Positions 45,738 through 53,063 of a DNA stretch of 64,000 nucleotides are shown piece by piece. The position numbers were made by a program, and so were the translations under genes. The notes beneath the pieces are model-generated. The model was not told the origin of the DNA and did not search any database. It saw nothing but the letters and a program-made list of their open reading frames with translations. The DNA lies in assembly GCF_029960785.1 (NCBI RefSeq), contig NZ_JASBQE010000019.1:1-64000 (forward strand), written 5' to 3'. How positions within the stretch are numbered: the first letter of the stretch is position 1; each line of letters begins with the position of its first letter. The DNA comes from Polyangium sp. 15x6. GTDB lineage: Bacteria > Myxococcota_A > Polyangia > Polyangiales > Polyangiaceae.

Positions 45738-47039
45738 TCAGCTGCGCTCTTCGAGGGAGATGTAGTTGCGCTCGACCTCGCCGGTGTAGATCTGGCGCGG
45801 GCGGCCGATCTTCGTCGAGGCGTTCTCGTTCTGCTCTTTCCAGTGCGCGATCCAGCCGGGCAGGCGACCGAGCGCGAACATGACGGTGAACATGTTCGTG
45901 GGGAAGCCGAGGGCCCGGTAGATGATGCCGCTGTAGAAGTCGACGTTCGGATAGAGCTTGCGCTCCACGAAGTACGGGTCGCTGAGCGCCGCCTCTTCGA
46001 GCTTGCGCGCGATGTCGAGCAGCGGGTCCTTGATGCCGAGCTTGGCGAGGACCTTGTCCGCCGCGACCTTGATGAGCTTCGCGCGCGGGTCGTAGTTCTT
46101 GTACACGCGATGGCCGAAGCCCATGAGCCGGAAGCCCGAGCTCTTGTCCTTCGCGAGCTTGACGAACTTCGAGACGTCGCCGCCGTCCTTGCGGATCTCC
46201 TCGAGCATCTCGACGACCTCCTGGTTGGCGCCGCCGTGCAGCGGGCCCCAGAGGGCACAGATGCCCGCCGCGATCGAGGCGAAGAGGTTCGCCTTCGCGC
46301 TGCCCACGAGCCGCACCGTCGACGTCGAACAGTTTTGCTCGTGGTCGGCGTGCAGGATGAGCAGGAGGTTCAGGACCTTCACGATGTCCTCGTCGATCTC
46401 GTACGGCTCCGCCGGGACCGAGAACATCATGTTGAGGAAGTTCGCACAGTACGAGAGCGAGTTCTGCGGGTAGACGAAGGGCTGGCCGATCGACTTCTTG
46501 TACGAGAAGGCCGCGATCGTGCGGACCTTCGAGAGAAGACGCGCGATCGTGATGTCGACCTGCTCGCGGTTGTCCGCGTCGATCGCCTCGGGATAGAAGC
46601 TCGAGAGCGAACACACCATCGACGACAGGATCGCCATCGGGTGCGCCGTCGAGGGATACCCCTCGTAGAAGTGCTTCATGTCCTCGTGGATCAACGAGTG
46701 CCGCGTGAGCAGCGTGGAGAAGCGCGACAGTTCCGCGCGGCTGGGCAGCGTGCCGTAGATCAGGAGGTAAGCGACCTCCACGAACGTGGACTTCTCACCG
46801 AGCTGCTCGATCGGAATGCCCCGATACCGCAGGATGCCCTGCTCCCCGTCGATGAAACAGATCGAGCTCGACGTGGACGCGGTGTTCACGAACGCCGGGT
46901 CGAGCACCACGTAGCCGGTCTTTGCGCGGAGCGTCGAGATGTCGATGCCCTTCTCGTTCTCCGTCCCGGTCACGATCGGAAGCTCGATCGTCTGCTCCTG
47001 TCCATCATTCTTGAGCGTGAGCTTGGCCGTCTCCTGCAC
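45738..47039 (-). CDS. gltA: citrate synthase
   Basis: A 433-residue enzyme catalysing condensation of acetyl-CoA and oxaloacetate, first step of the TCA cycle. The substrate and catalytic motifs are visible: LHADHEQNCSTS, WGPLHGGANQEV and MGFGHRVYKNYDPRAK, which carry the conserved His residues and, further on, the catalytic Asp region. The N-terminal region FIDGEQGILRYRGIPIEQL is typical. Start GTG 47039 has AAAGGAGG upstream. Length fits the bacterial type. 238 bp of upstream sequence (47040-47277) separates it from a divergent gene and presumably holds the promoter, none obvious. Confidence 0.95.
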   Translation of the reverse strand: MQETAKLTLKNDGQEQTIELPIVTGTENEKGIDISTLRAKTGYVVLDPAFVNTASTSSSICFIDGEQGILRYRGIPIEQLGEKSTFVEVAYLLIYGTLPSRAELSRFSTLLTRHSLIHEDMKHFYEGYPSTAHPMAILSSMVCSLSSFYPEAIDADNREQVDITIARLLSKVRTIAAFSYKKSIGQPFVYPQNSLSYCANFLNMMFSVPAEPYEIDEDIVKVLNLLLILHADHEQNCSTSTVRLVGSAKANLFASIAAGICALWGPLHGGANQEVVEMLEEIRKDGGDVSKFVKLAKDKSSGFRLMGFGHRVYKNYDPRAKLIKVAADKVLAKLGIKDPLLDIARKLEEAALSDPYFVERKLYPNVDFYSGIIYRALGFPTNMFTVMFALGRLPGWIAHWKEQNENASTKIGRPRQIYTGEVERNYISLEERS

Positions 47040-47277
47040 GCGTCCTCCTTTCACCACACCCGCCGCAGCGGCGGCATAAGTACCACGGCTGCCCGACATA
47101 AGCCGAGCGGAACCACACGGGAAGTGTCCACGTGCACGCAAATATCGTGAGGACGCCGGAAAACACAGGGTTTCGGCGCTTCGAGTGTTGGTCTGACCAC
47201 AAGCAGAGGGCGAGGGAGGGGGGTCTCTCGGGGCAAACCCCGCGGCGGTCAGGGAAAACTTTGGTAGGTACACGAGG

Positions 47278-47925
47278 ATGGCCGCGCTCGAACCGATGGT
47301 CCGGGGCAAGCTCGCCTCCCACCCCGAAGCGACTGCGTTCGCCGCCGAGGTCCTCCGGGTCCATCGGCGCTACGCGACGGAGATCGTGCAAGCGTACGCG
47401 CTCTGCCCGTTCGTCCGAGATGTGGACGTGGCGTTCGGGAAGTTCTGCGTGATGCTCGACCGCGAGCCCGATCTCGACGCGACGCGCGAAGCGGTCGTCG
47501 AGGCGCAGAGCAACGTGCTGCACGTCGTCTTCCCGCTCGCGCTGCCTCCGCCGAACGTGTTCGAGCGCTTCGCCTCGACGCTGCTCGCTCGCTTGCAAGG
47601 GTTTTTCCCGGAGGCGCCGGTGATGGCGGCGTTCCACCCCGAGCTCGTCGGCGATTGCGACGCGCCGCATCGTCTCATCGGGCTCTTGCGCCGCGCGCCC
47701 GACCCGTTCGTGCAGTTCATCCCCGCGGGCGTGCACGAGGGCGGCACGGTGTTCGCAAGCTCGATCGAGGAGTTCGAGGCGAGCGCGGTCGACCGTTCGG
47801 AGCTCACCTTCCAGAACCTCCGCGGCGAGCCGATCGAAGCGCTGCTCGCGCTGGCCCTCGAGATCCGCGCGGATCGGGATCGGGCGTACGCGCGGTTCGC
47901 CGGGCTCGCCGTCGACGCGGGCTAG
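47278..47925 (+). CDS. DUF1415-like protein
   Basis: A 215-residue protein with AYALCPFVRDVDVAF near the N-terminus, VFPLALPPPNVFERFAS in the middle and HRLIGLLRRAPDPFVQFIP later, resembling the DUF1415 pattern (a CPF motif and a later tyrosine/His-rich region). No signal or membrane segment is present. Function is unknown; such proteins are scattered in Gram-negative bacteria. The call is moderate, and the CPF motif is the best evidence. It starts 238 bp from the citrate synthase start, divergent. Confidence 0.45.
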   Translation: MAALEPMVRGKLASHPEATAFAAEVLRVHRRYATEIVQAYALCPFVRDVDVAFGKFCVMLDREPDLDATREAVVEAQSNVLHVVFPLALPPPNVFERFASTLLARLQGFFPEAPVMAAFHPELVGDCDAPHRLIGLLRRAPDPFVQFIPAGVHEGGTVFASSIEEFEASAVDRSELTFQNLRGEPIEALLALALEIRADRDRAYARFAGLAVDAG

Positions 47926-47934
47926 ACGGGGCGT

Positions 47935-47996
47935 ACAAAAAGAAAACGGGCCGCGCGCCGGCTTCGCACTGCGAAGACCGGCGTTCCGCGACCCGT
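47935..47996 (-). terminator. strong intrinsic terminator of the HU gene
   Basis: Read on the minus strand, a long GC stem (CGGGTCGCG, CGCCGG and CTTCGC pairing with their complements around a 3-nt AGT loop, with small bulges) is followed by TTTTCTTTTT. It lies about 40 bp after the HU stop. Clear Rho-independent terminator. Confidence 0.85.
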
Positions 47997-48034
47997 GGCC
48001 CCGCCCTTCGAAATCGAGGGACGGGAGCGAAGGC

Positions 48035-48370
48035 TCAGCCCATCGCGTCCTTGACCGCCTTGATCGGGCGGGCGCGGACCGTCTTGCTCGCCGGCTTGGC
48101 CGGGAACGTCATCGGCTGCTTCGTGAAGGGGTTGACGCCCTCACGCGCCTTCGTGGCCGGCTTCTTCACGACGCGGAACTTGGCGAAGCCGGGCACGGTG
48201 AAGATGCCGGCCTTCTTGAGCTCGCGGTGGCCGATCTGCGCGAGGTTGTCGAGGACGAGCTTGACCTGCTTGCGCGTGATCTCGCCCCCCGCCTCCTCCG
48301 CAATCGCGTTCAGAAGCGCGCTCTTGCTGATCGAGGCCGCCTTCTTCGTCTCCGTCTTCTTGCCAGCCAT
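48035..48370 (-). CDS. hup: HU family DNA-binding protein
   Basis: A 111-residue nucleoid protein. The HU/IHF fold is shown by SALLNAIAEEAGGEITRKQVKLVLDNL, FTVPGFAKFRVVKKP and the arm-tip region PATKAREGVNPFTKQPMTF. A basic C-terminal tail of about 15 residues beyond the usual 90 ends RARPIKAVKDAMG. HU bends and compacts DNA, supports replication and recombination, and influences transcription. Start ATG 48370 has GGAGG upstream, and the N-terminal KKTETKKAAS is a short basic extension. It ends before a strong terminator. Confidence 0.92.
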   Translation of the reverse strand: MAGKKTETKKAASISKSALLNAIAEEAGGEITRKQVKLVLDNLAQIGHRELKKAGIFTVPGFAKFRVVKKPATKAREGVNPFTKQPMTFPAKPASKTVRARPIKAVKDAMG

Positions 48371-48790
48371 GATGTGTTTCCTCCGAGGTAAAAGCCCCTC
48401 TCGCGGCCCAAACAACCACAAGGAACGCGCTAGGTCGAGCGGGAAATCGTCGTTCGGAGCGACAAAAACAGGCCATTCGCGAGAGCTCCCGCCCGAGGTC
48501 GCGGGCGGATGGGGCCCTCGGCGCGGCCACACGAGGGGCCGAAAGAGCCCTGATTTCCAGGCAAAACGCGCGATCTTCCGGAGGAACCCGAGCGGCGCGG
48601 AGCGGAGGATCGCGGCGCGGTGGGAGGTCCGGGTACCACGAAAACGGCGGATCCCGAAGGGTCCGCGCCGATCCAGCTCCTCCGGGGGGCAGCGCGCGGC
48701 GCGCGCCGGTGCGAGGCGAATTTTTCACGGGACGGCCGGGAGACAGGCCTCCGGAGAGGAGAGCACGCGGGGACGAACCCGTTTTTCGGA
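48371..48790. other. 420-bp gap upstream of HU, downstream of NAD kinase
   Basis: No ORF with gene-like features. It should contain the HU promoter on the minus strand, but no convincing -35/-10 pair was seen. Small GC inverted repeats (for example near 48648-48665) are weak. Confidence 0.6.
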
Positions 48791-49816
48791 TCAGCGCGCG
48801 TGGTCGTCGCGCTGCGCGGCGCGGCTCGGGGCGTGGGACGGGGGTTCGTCGTGGTCGACGCCCCAGCGCCGCGTGGGCGCGATGCCGAGCACGGTGAGGG
48901 CCTCGCTCGCCTGCGTGAACTCCAGGAGATCGCCGACGCCGACGTCGATCGTGCGGTTCGGCCCGTCGATGAAGAGCTTCGCGTCCGTCATCTTGCTGCG
49001 CACGACGAGCGGCGTCCCCGGCGGGATGAGCGCGTGGCGCAGCCGGTAGCGCTCGCCGTGCGGCGTGTAGGGCTCGCGCACGACGAGCTGCAATCGTTTG
49101 GAGGTCAAAGGGATCACGCGGCCGCCGGCGGAGCGCTGCGCCGCCGTGGAGCCGGCCGCGGGGCCTATCCAGAAGCCGCTCGACTTCTGCTCCTCTTCGA
49201 TGTCGCCGAGCCGGACGAGGTAGCGCGACGTGGCGGCCGGCGAGACGTGGCAGAAGAGCGCGTCGTTGAGGACGCGGGCCGCGACGACGCGGCCATTCAC
49301 GCAGACCTGCATGCGCGTGAGCACGGCGCGGCGGAGCTCGCCGCCGAGCGCGCGGCCGATGGCGAGCGCGGCCTCGCCGCGGCGCGCGCCGCAGAAGAAG
49401 CCGACGGAGTACTCGGGCGCGCTGTTGATGCCGAGGATGGGGACATCCGCGACGGAGTGCGAAGCGCTGAGCAGCGTGCCGTCGCCGCCGACGGTGATGA
49501 CGAGGTCGAGGCCGCGGGCGTCGAAGGCGTCGCCGACGCTGCCCTCGAACGCGACCTCCACGCCGAGCGCGCCGAGCGCGGCTTTGACCTCGTGCACGGT
49601 GGCCTCGTGCTCCTCGTGCGCGGCGCGCAGGTGCGCGACCGTGGGGTCGTGGGCGTCGAGGAGGCGCTGAATGCGGCCGTTCTTTCGCTCCTCCACCTGC
49701 ACCCGGTACGCCGAGCGCTTCACGATGAGCACGACCTTGGGCTTCTGCGCGCTCTTTGCCGCGAGGCCGTTCGAGCTCGCGGGCGTCTTTCGTCGCGCGG
49801 ACGAGGCGCGCTTCAC
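48791..49816 (-). CDS. NAD kinase
   Basis: A 341-residue ATP-NAD kinase, producing NADP from NAD. The conserved GGDGTLL motif sits in VITVGGDGTLLSASHSV. GINSAPEYSVGFF takes the place of the usual GVNxGxLGFL loop, NDALF follows, and GSTAAQRSAGG is a family C-terminal motif. The divergent INSAPEY segment puts it in a less common branch. A Lys/Arg-rich N-terminal extension (about 50 residues) precedes the domain. Start GTG 49816 overlaps the NUDIX stop by 4 bp (GTGA), indicating a coupled pair. Confidence 0.88.
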   Translation of the reverse strand: MKRASSARRKTPASSNGLAAKSAQKPKVVLIVKRSAYRVQVEERKNGRIQRLLDAHDPTVAHLRAAHEEHEATVHEVKAALGALGVEVAFEGSVGDAFDARGLDLVITVGGDGTLLSASHSVADVPILGINSAPEYSVGFFCGARRGEAALAIGRALGGELRRAVLTRMQVCVNGRVVAARVLNDALFCHVSPAATSRYLVRLGDIEEEQKSSGFWIGPAAGSTAAQRSAGGRVIPLTSKRLQLVVREPYTPHGERYRLRHALIPPGTPLVVRSKMTDAKLFIDGPNRTIDVGVGDLLEFTQASEALTVLGIAPTRRWGVDHDEPPSHAPSRAAQRDDHAR

Positions 49817-50478
49817 GCGTCGAGCTCCGCGAGGCGGCGCAGCGCGAGCTCGGTCTTTTCGTCCTCGATGAGGCCGCTCCGCGCGAGCGCGAGGGCCTCG
49901 TCGAGGGAGAGCGCCGCAATCGCAGCCTTGCGTTCGAGCACCGAGCCGTCCTCGGTCGGCGCGGTGCGCTGCGCAGGGTCGACTTCGACGTGGAAGAAGA
50001 AGTGCCGCTCGCCGACCATGCCGGGCGCCGGGAACGAGGAAGGGCCGAGCGGCGCGAGCGCGCGCGGGTCGACCTCGAAGCCGAGCTCTTCCTGGAGCTC
50101 GCGCGCGGCGCAAAGCAGGAGGCCTTCGGGGCTCCGCTCCTCGACTTCCACGAGACCCGCGGGCAATTCCCAGAGGTTGCCGAGGTCGTCGCGCTCTTCG
50201 ACGGGCGAGGTCGCGCGGCTCCGGAGTGCGACGGGAGGGCGCACCGAGGAGCGGAGGTAGACGTGGCGGACGCCCTTCTCGTCGCGGAAGTGCGCGGCGA
50301 TGACCACGGCGTCGAGCCGTTCTCGATCGACGATATCGTAGGAGAAGGGCTCGCTCTGTTCGCCGTCCGGGAAGGAGGCGCGGAGCATGACGCGCTCGAC
50401 GCGCAGGAAGGCGGGCGAGCCCGGTTCTGCGTGCTGTTCCCGCGTGAGCAGGATGCGTGGCAAGGAGGGCAACGGCAT
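49813..50478 (-). CDS. NUDIX hydrolase
   Basis: A 221-residue NUDIX protein. The NUDIX box region reads ELPAGLVEVEERSP then ARELQEELGF, with an insertion of about 4 residues relative to the standard box. LWELPAGL matches ADP-sugar/NADH pyrophosphatases. It hydrolyses nucleoside diphosphate-linked substrates, with the specific one unknown. Coupled with the NAD kinase by a 4-bp overlap, hinting at nicotinamide-dinucleotide metabolism. The start is Met 50478. It is 37 bp from the stop of the next minus-strand gene. Confidence 0.85.
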   Translation of the reverse strand: MPLPSLPRILLTREQHAEPGSPAFLRVERVMLRASFPDGEQSEPFSYDIVDRERLDAVVIAAHFRDEKGVRHVYLRSSVRPPVALRSRATSPVEERDDLGNLWELPAGLVEVEERSPEGLLLCAARELQEELGFEVDPRALAPLGPSSFPAPGMVGERHFFFHVEVDPAQRTAPTEDGSVLERKAAIAALSLDEALALARSGLIEDEKTELALRRLAELDA

Positions 50479-50515
50479 CGCCGGAGCCCGGAGCATACGC
50501 CGAACGGTCCGTGCG

Positions 50516-52150
50516 TTACAGGACTTTTCCAGCCCAGAGCGCGGCGTTGTACGCGAGCTGTTTGCCCCACGTGTAGCCCGAAGCGAGCGAGCAATCGGAC
50601 GTGAGGTAATGAAAATCGAGATAGACGGCGCGGCCGCTTCCGTACTGCCACTTCGCGACGGCGTGCCTGCTGAGATCACCGAGCCACACGACCGAGCTCT
50701 TGGCGCCGGGCTTGAGCGTGAACTGGACCTCCTCCCAGCCGACGTAGTCGCCAGGCTGGAAGGTGACGCCTTGCAGGAGGACGTCGGACGGGTCGAGCAC
50801 GGTGACCTTGAGCGGGAAGCTCTGGAAGCTGTTGATGACCTGGCCCGTGACGGGCAAGAGATCGAGGTCGCCGTAGTTGCTGTACATCCACGGCGTGGCG
50901 ATGACGCCGCCGCCGCCCTGCACGTAGGTGTTGAACGTGGAAGGGCTGAAGCAGCTCATCTGGCCGTGGGTGATCACGACGTCGAACTTCTGCAGCGTGG
51001 CGAGCGAGCAATCGGTGTTCACCACGGCCGAGCCGATGAAGGGCTGCGTGGCGAGGTGGGCGCGCAGGTCGTCGACGTAGAACGGTCCGCCCATCACGGC
51101 GACCTTGAGCAGCTTGCAGTCGTCGTCGGTCGAGAGATCACAACCCGCAGGGCAGCAGCCGTCGCCACTCGCGCAGTTGAGGATCGGCGCGCCGCCGCCG
51201 CAGGTGCCGGCGGTGCACGTCTCGCCCGTCGTGCAGGCCTTGTTGTCGTTGCACGACGTGCCCGCAGGCACGGGCATGCCGCTGCCGCACGCGCCGCTCG
51301 CGCAGACCTCGCCCGCGGTGCAGGAGTTTCCGTCTTCGCACGCGGCGCCGTCGTTGCCCGGGATCGCGATGCAGGTCTTCTGGATCTCGTCGCACTGCGG
51401 GTTCTTGCACGGATCGGCCGTCGGCGTGCAGGGGTTCGGCTTGCCGACGCACTGGCCCGAGACGCAGACGTCCTCCACGGTGCAGAAGAGGTTGTCGTCG
51501 CAGAAGATGCCGTCGTCGAGAGGCGTGGCGATGCAGCCGAGGACTGGATCGCATTGGCCGGCGGAGCAGGCGGTGTTGAGGAAGGAGCAGTCGATCGGCG
51601 GGCCCATCTGGCACGAGCCGGCCTTGCACGTGCCGAGGTCGGTGCACGGATCGCCGTCGTCGCAGAAGCCACCCTCGTTGACGGGGCCGAACTCGCACGC
51701 GTCGTTCGCCTCGTTGCAGCTGCCGATCTTGCAGGACTCGCCGTTCGACGGGCAGATCTTCGAGGTGCCCGCGGTGCACACGCCGCTCAGACAAACGTCG
51801 TTGATGGTGCAGAAGAGACCGTCGTCGCATGGGCCGAAATCGTTCTTCGGCACGAACTGGCAGCCGTTCTCCCCGGCGCACACGCCGTCGCTGCAAGGGC
51901 CTTCGAGGGCCACGCAATCGAGGTCCGTGGTGCAGGGCGAACCGGGCGTGACGTCGGGGCCGGCGTCGCCGTCAGAGCCGCCTGCGCCGCCTGTGCCACC
52001 TGTGCCCGTCGCGCCGCCCTCACCCCCCGCGCCGGTGCCGGCGTCGGGCTTTTCAATGGGATTTGCGCAGGCGAACGGGGCTGCGGCGAGCGTGAGCAGC
52101 GGCAGCAGAAGAAGCGGAGATGTAAGCGAAGAAATACGCATGGTCGCCAT
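50516..52150 (-). CDS. Cys-rich exported protein with C-terminal alpha/beta domain
   Basis: A 544-residue protein. A signal peptide (LPLLTLAAAPFAC, lipobox-like) and a Gly/Thr linker (to about residue 65) lead to about 300 residues of disulfide-rich repeats of roughly 40 residues each, such as GFCDDGDPCTDLGTC, GIFCDDNLFCTVEDVC and ACTTGETCTAGTC. The C-terminal 200 residues form an unrelated alpha/beta domain (LLKVAVMGGPFYVDDLRAHL, VVITHGQMSCFSP, GGGVIATPWMYSNYGD) that resembles glutamine-amidotransferase/ThuA-like folds. Surface-exposed, function unknown. ATG 52141, three codons later, is an alternative start. Confidence 0.7.
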   Translation of the reverse strand: MATMRISSLTSPLLLLPLLTLAAAPFACANPIEKPDAGTGAGGEGGATGTGGTGGAGGSDGDAGPDVTPGSPCTTDLDCVALEGPCSDGVCAGENGCQFVPKNDFGPCDDGLFCTINDVCLSGVCTAGTSKICPSNGESCKIGSCNEANDACEFGPVNEGGFCDDGDPCTDLGTCKAGSCQMGPPIDCSFLNTACSAGQCDPVLGCIATPLDDGIFCDDNLFCTVEDVCVSGQCVGKPNPCTPTADPCKNPQCDEIQKTCIAIPGNDGAACEDGNSCTAGEVCASGACGSGMPVPAGTSCNDNKACTTGETCTAGTCGGGAPILNCASGDGCCPAGCDLSTDDDCKLLKVAVMGGPFYVDDLRAHLATQPFIGSAVVNTDCSLATLQKFDVVITHGQMSCFSPSTFNTYVQGGGGVIATPWMYSNYGDLDLLPVTGQVINSFQSFPLKVTVLDPSDVLLQGVTFQPGDYVGWEEVQFTLKPGAKSSVVWLGDLSRHAVAKWQYGSGRAVYLDFHYLTSDCSLASGYTWGKQLAYNAALWAGKVL

Positions 52151-52218
52151 TCTTACCGTGACGAACGTGCAGCGTCACGGCGGCGGCGACTTCTCGACGA
52201 GGGCGTGTCGAGGACGTT

Positions 52219-53022
52219 TCAGTCCTGCAAACAAGCGTTGAGCTGTTGCCCGCATTTTTGCTGCACGCAGCCGTAGCAGGCCTGACTTGGCTGTCCGCCT
52301 TGGCAGGAGCTGGCACACTCGGTCGTGCAGTTCTGCTGGCAAGTGCAGTCGAAGAAGTCGCTGAGCAGCGTGTCCGAGCCCGAGCAAGGCGGATCATTGC
52401 CGGCGCCTTGGAGAATCTCGGAGCACGTGCTGCACGCGGAGCCGCCGCCGCCGGTGCCGCTCGCGCTGCTGCTCGTGGTCGTGCTCGTGCTCGTGCTCGA
52501 GGTGCTCGCGCCGTCGCAGTAGCTGCCGCACTGCGCGCTGCACGAGCCGCACGTGCAATCGTAGGCCGGCTGGGCCTGGGGGTACTGCGTCAGGCAATCG
52601 TCGACGCAAGCTTTGTCGGCGCAGTTCTGCCCGCAGGTGAAGAAGCCCTGACACGCCTGGCCACACGCGAAGATCTCGCTCTGACAAGCGCCGAACGCGC
52701 ATTGCCCGCAGGCCTGCGGATCGAAGCCGCCGCCCTGTCCGCCCTGTCCTCCCGTGCCCGCGCTGCTCGAGCTCGGGCCCGTGCCCGTCGCGGCGCTGCT
52801 CGAGCTCGACGCGGCGCCGCCTTGCCCGCCCGCGCCGCCGAGACCGCCTGCGCCGCCGAGCCCGCCTTGCCCGCCCGCGCCTCCGACGCCGCCGCCTGCG
52901 CCGCCGTTTCCGCTCGTCGTGCCGCCGCTTCCGAAGAGCGACTCCACCTCCGCGGCGCAAGCCGCGACGGAGCCGAGACCGAGCACGATCGACAAAAGTC
53001 CAAGATGAAAAGAAGTACGCAT
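52219..53022 (-). CDS. Gly-rich and Cys-rich lipoprotein
   Basis: A 267-residue protein: signal with lipobox (LGSVAAC), then a Gly-rich linker of about 50 residues, Ser/Gly stretches, and a Cys-rich C-terminal half with regular C-x3-C steps (CGQCAFGACQ, CGQACQGFFTCG, CTCGSCSAQCG). A Ser/Thr tract near residue 175 may be a flexible spacer. Likely disulfide-stabilised surface protein, function unknown. Divergent from the cNMP-kinase fusion with only 41 bp between starts. Confidence 0.7.
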   Translation of the reverse strand: MRTSFHLGLLSIVLGLGSVAACAAEVESLFGSGGTTSGNGGAGGGVGGAGGQGGLGGAGGLGGAGGQGGAASSSSSAATGTGPSSSSAGTGGQGGQGGGFDPQACGQCAFGACQSEIFACGQACQGFFTCGQNCADKACVDDCLTQYPQAQPAYDCTCGSCSAQCGSYCDGASTSSTSTSTTTSSSASGTGGGGSACSTCSEILQGAGNDPPCSGSDTLLSDFFDCTCQQNCTTECASSCQGGQPSQACYGCVQQKCGQQLNACLQD

Positions 53023-53063
53023 GAAGGCACCTCGCGCGCGCATGGTAGCTCTCTCCGCGCCGT

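Noticed and set aside
48141-50651. Long minus-strand frame over HU, NAD kinase and NUDIX
   Set aside because: Low-complexity Arg/Ser/Ala translation, out of frame with three well-supported genes.
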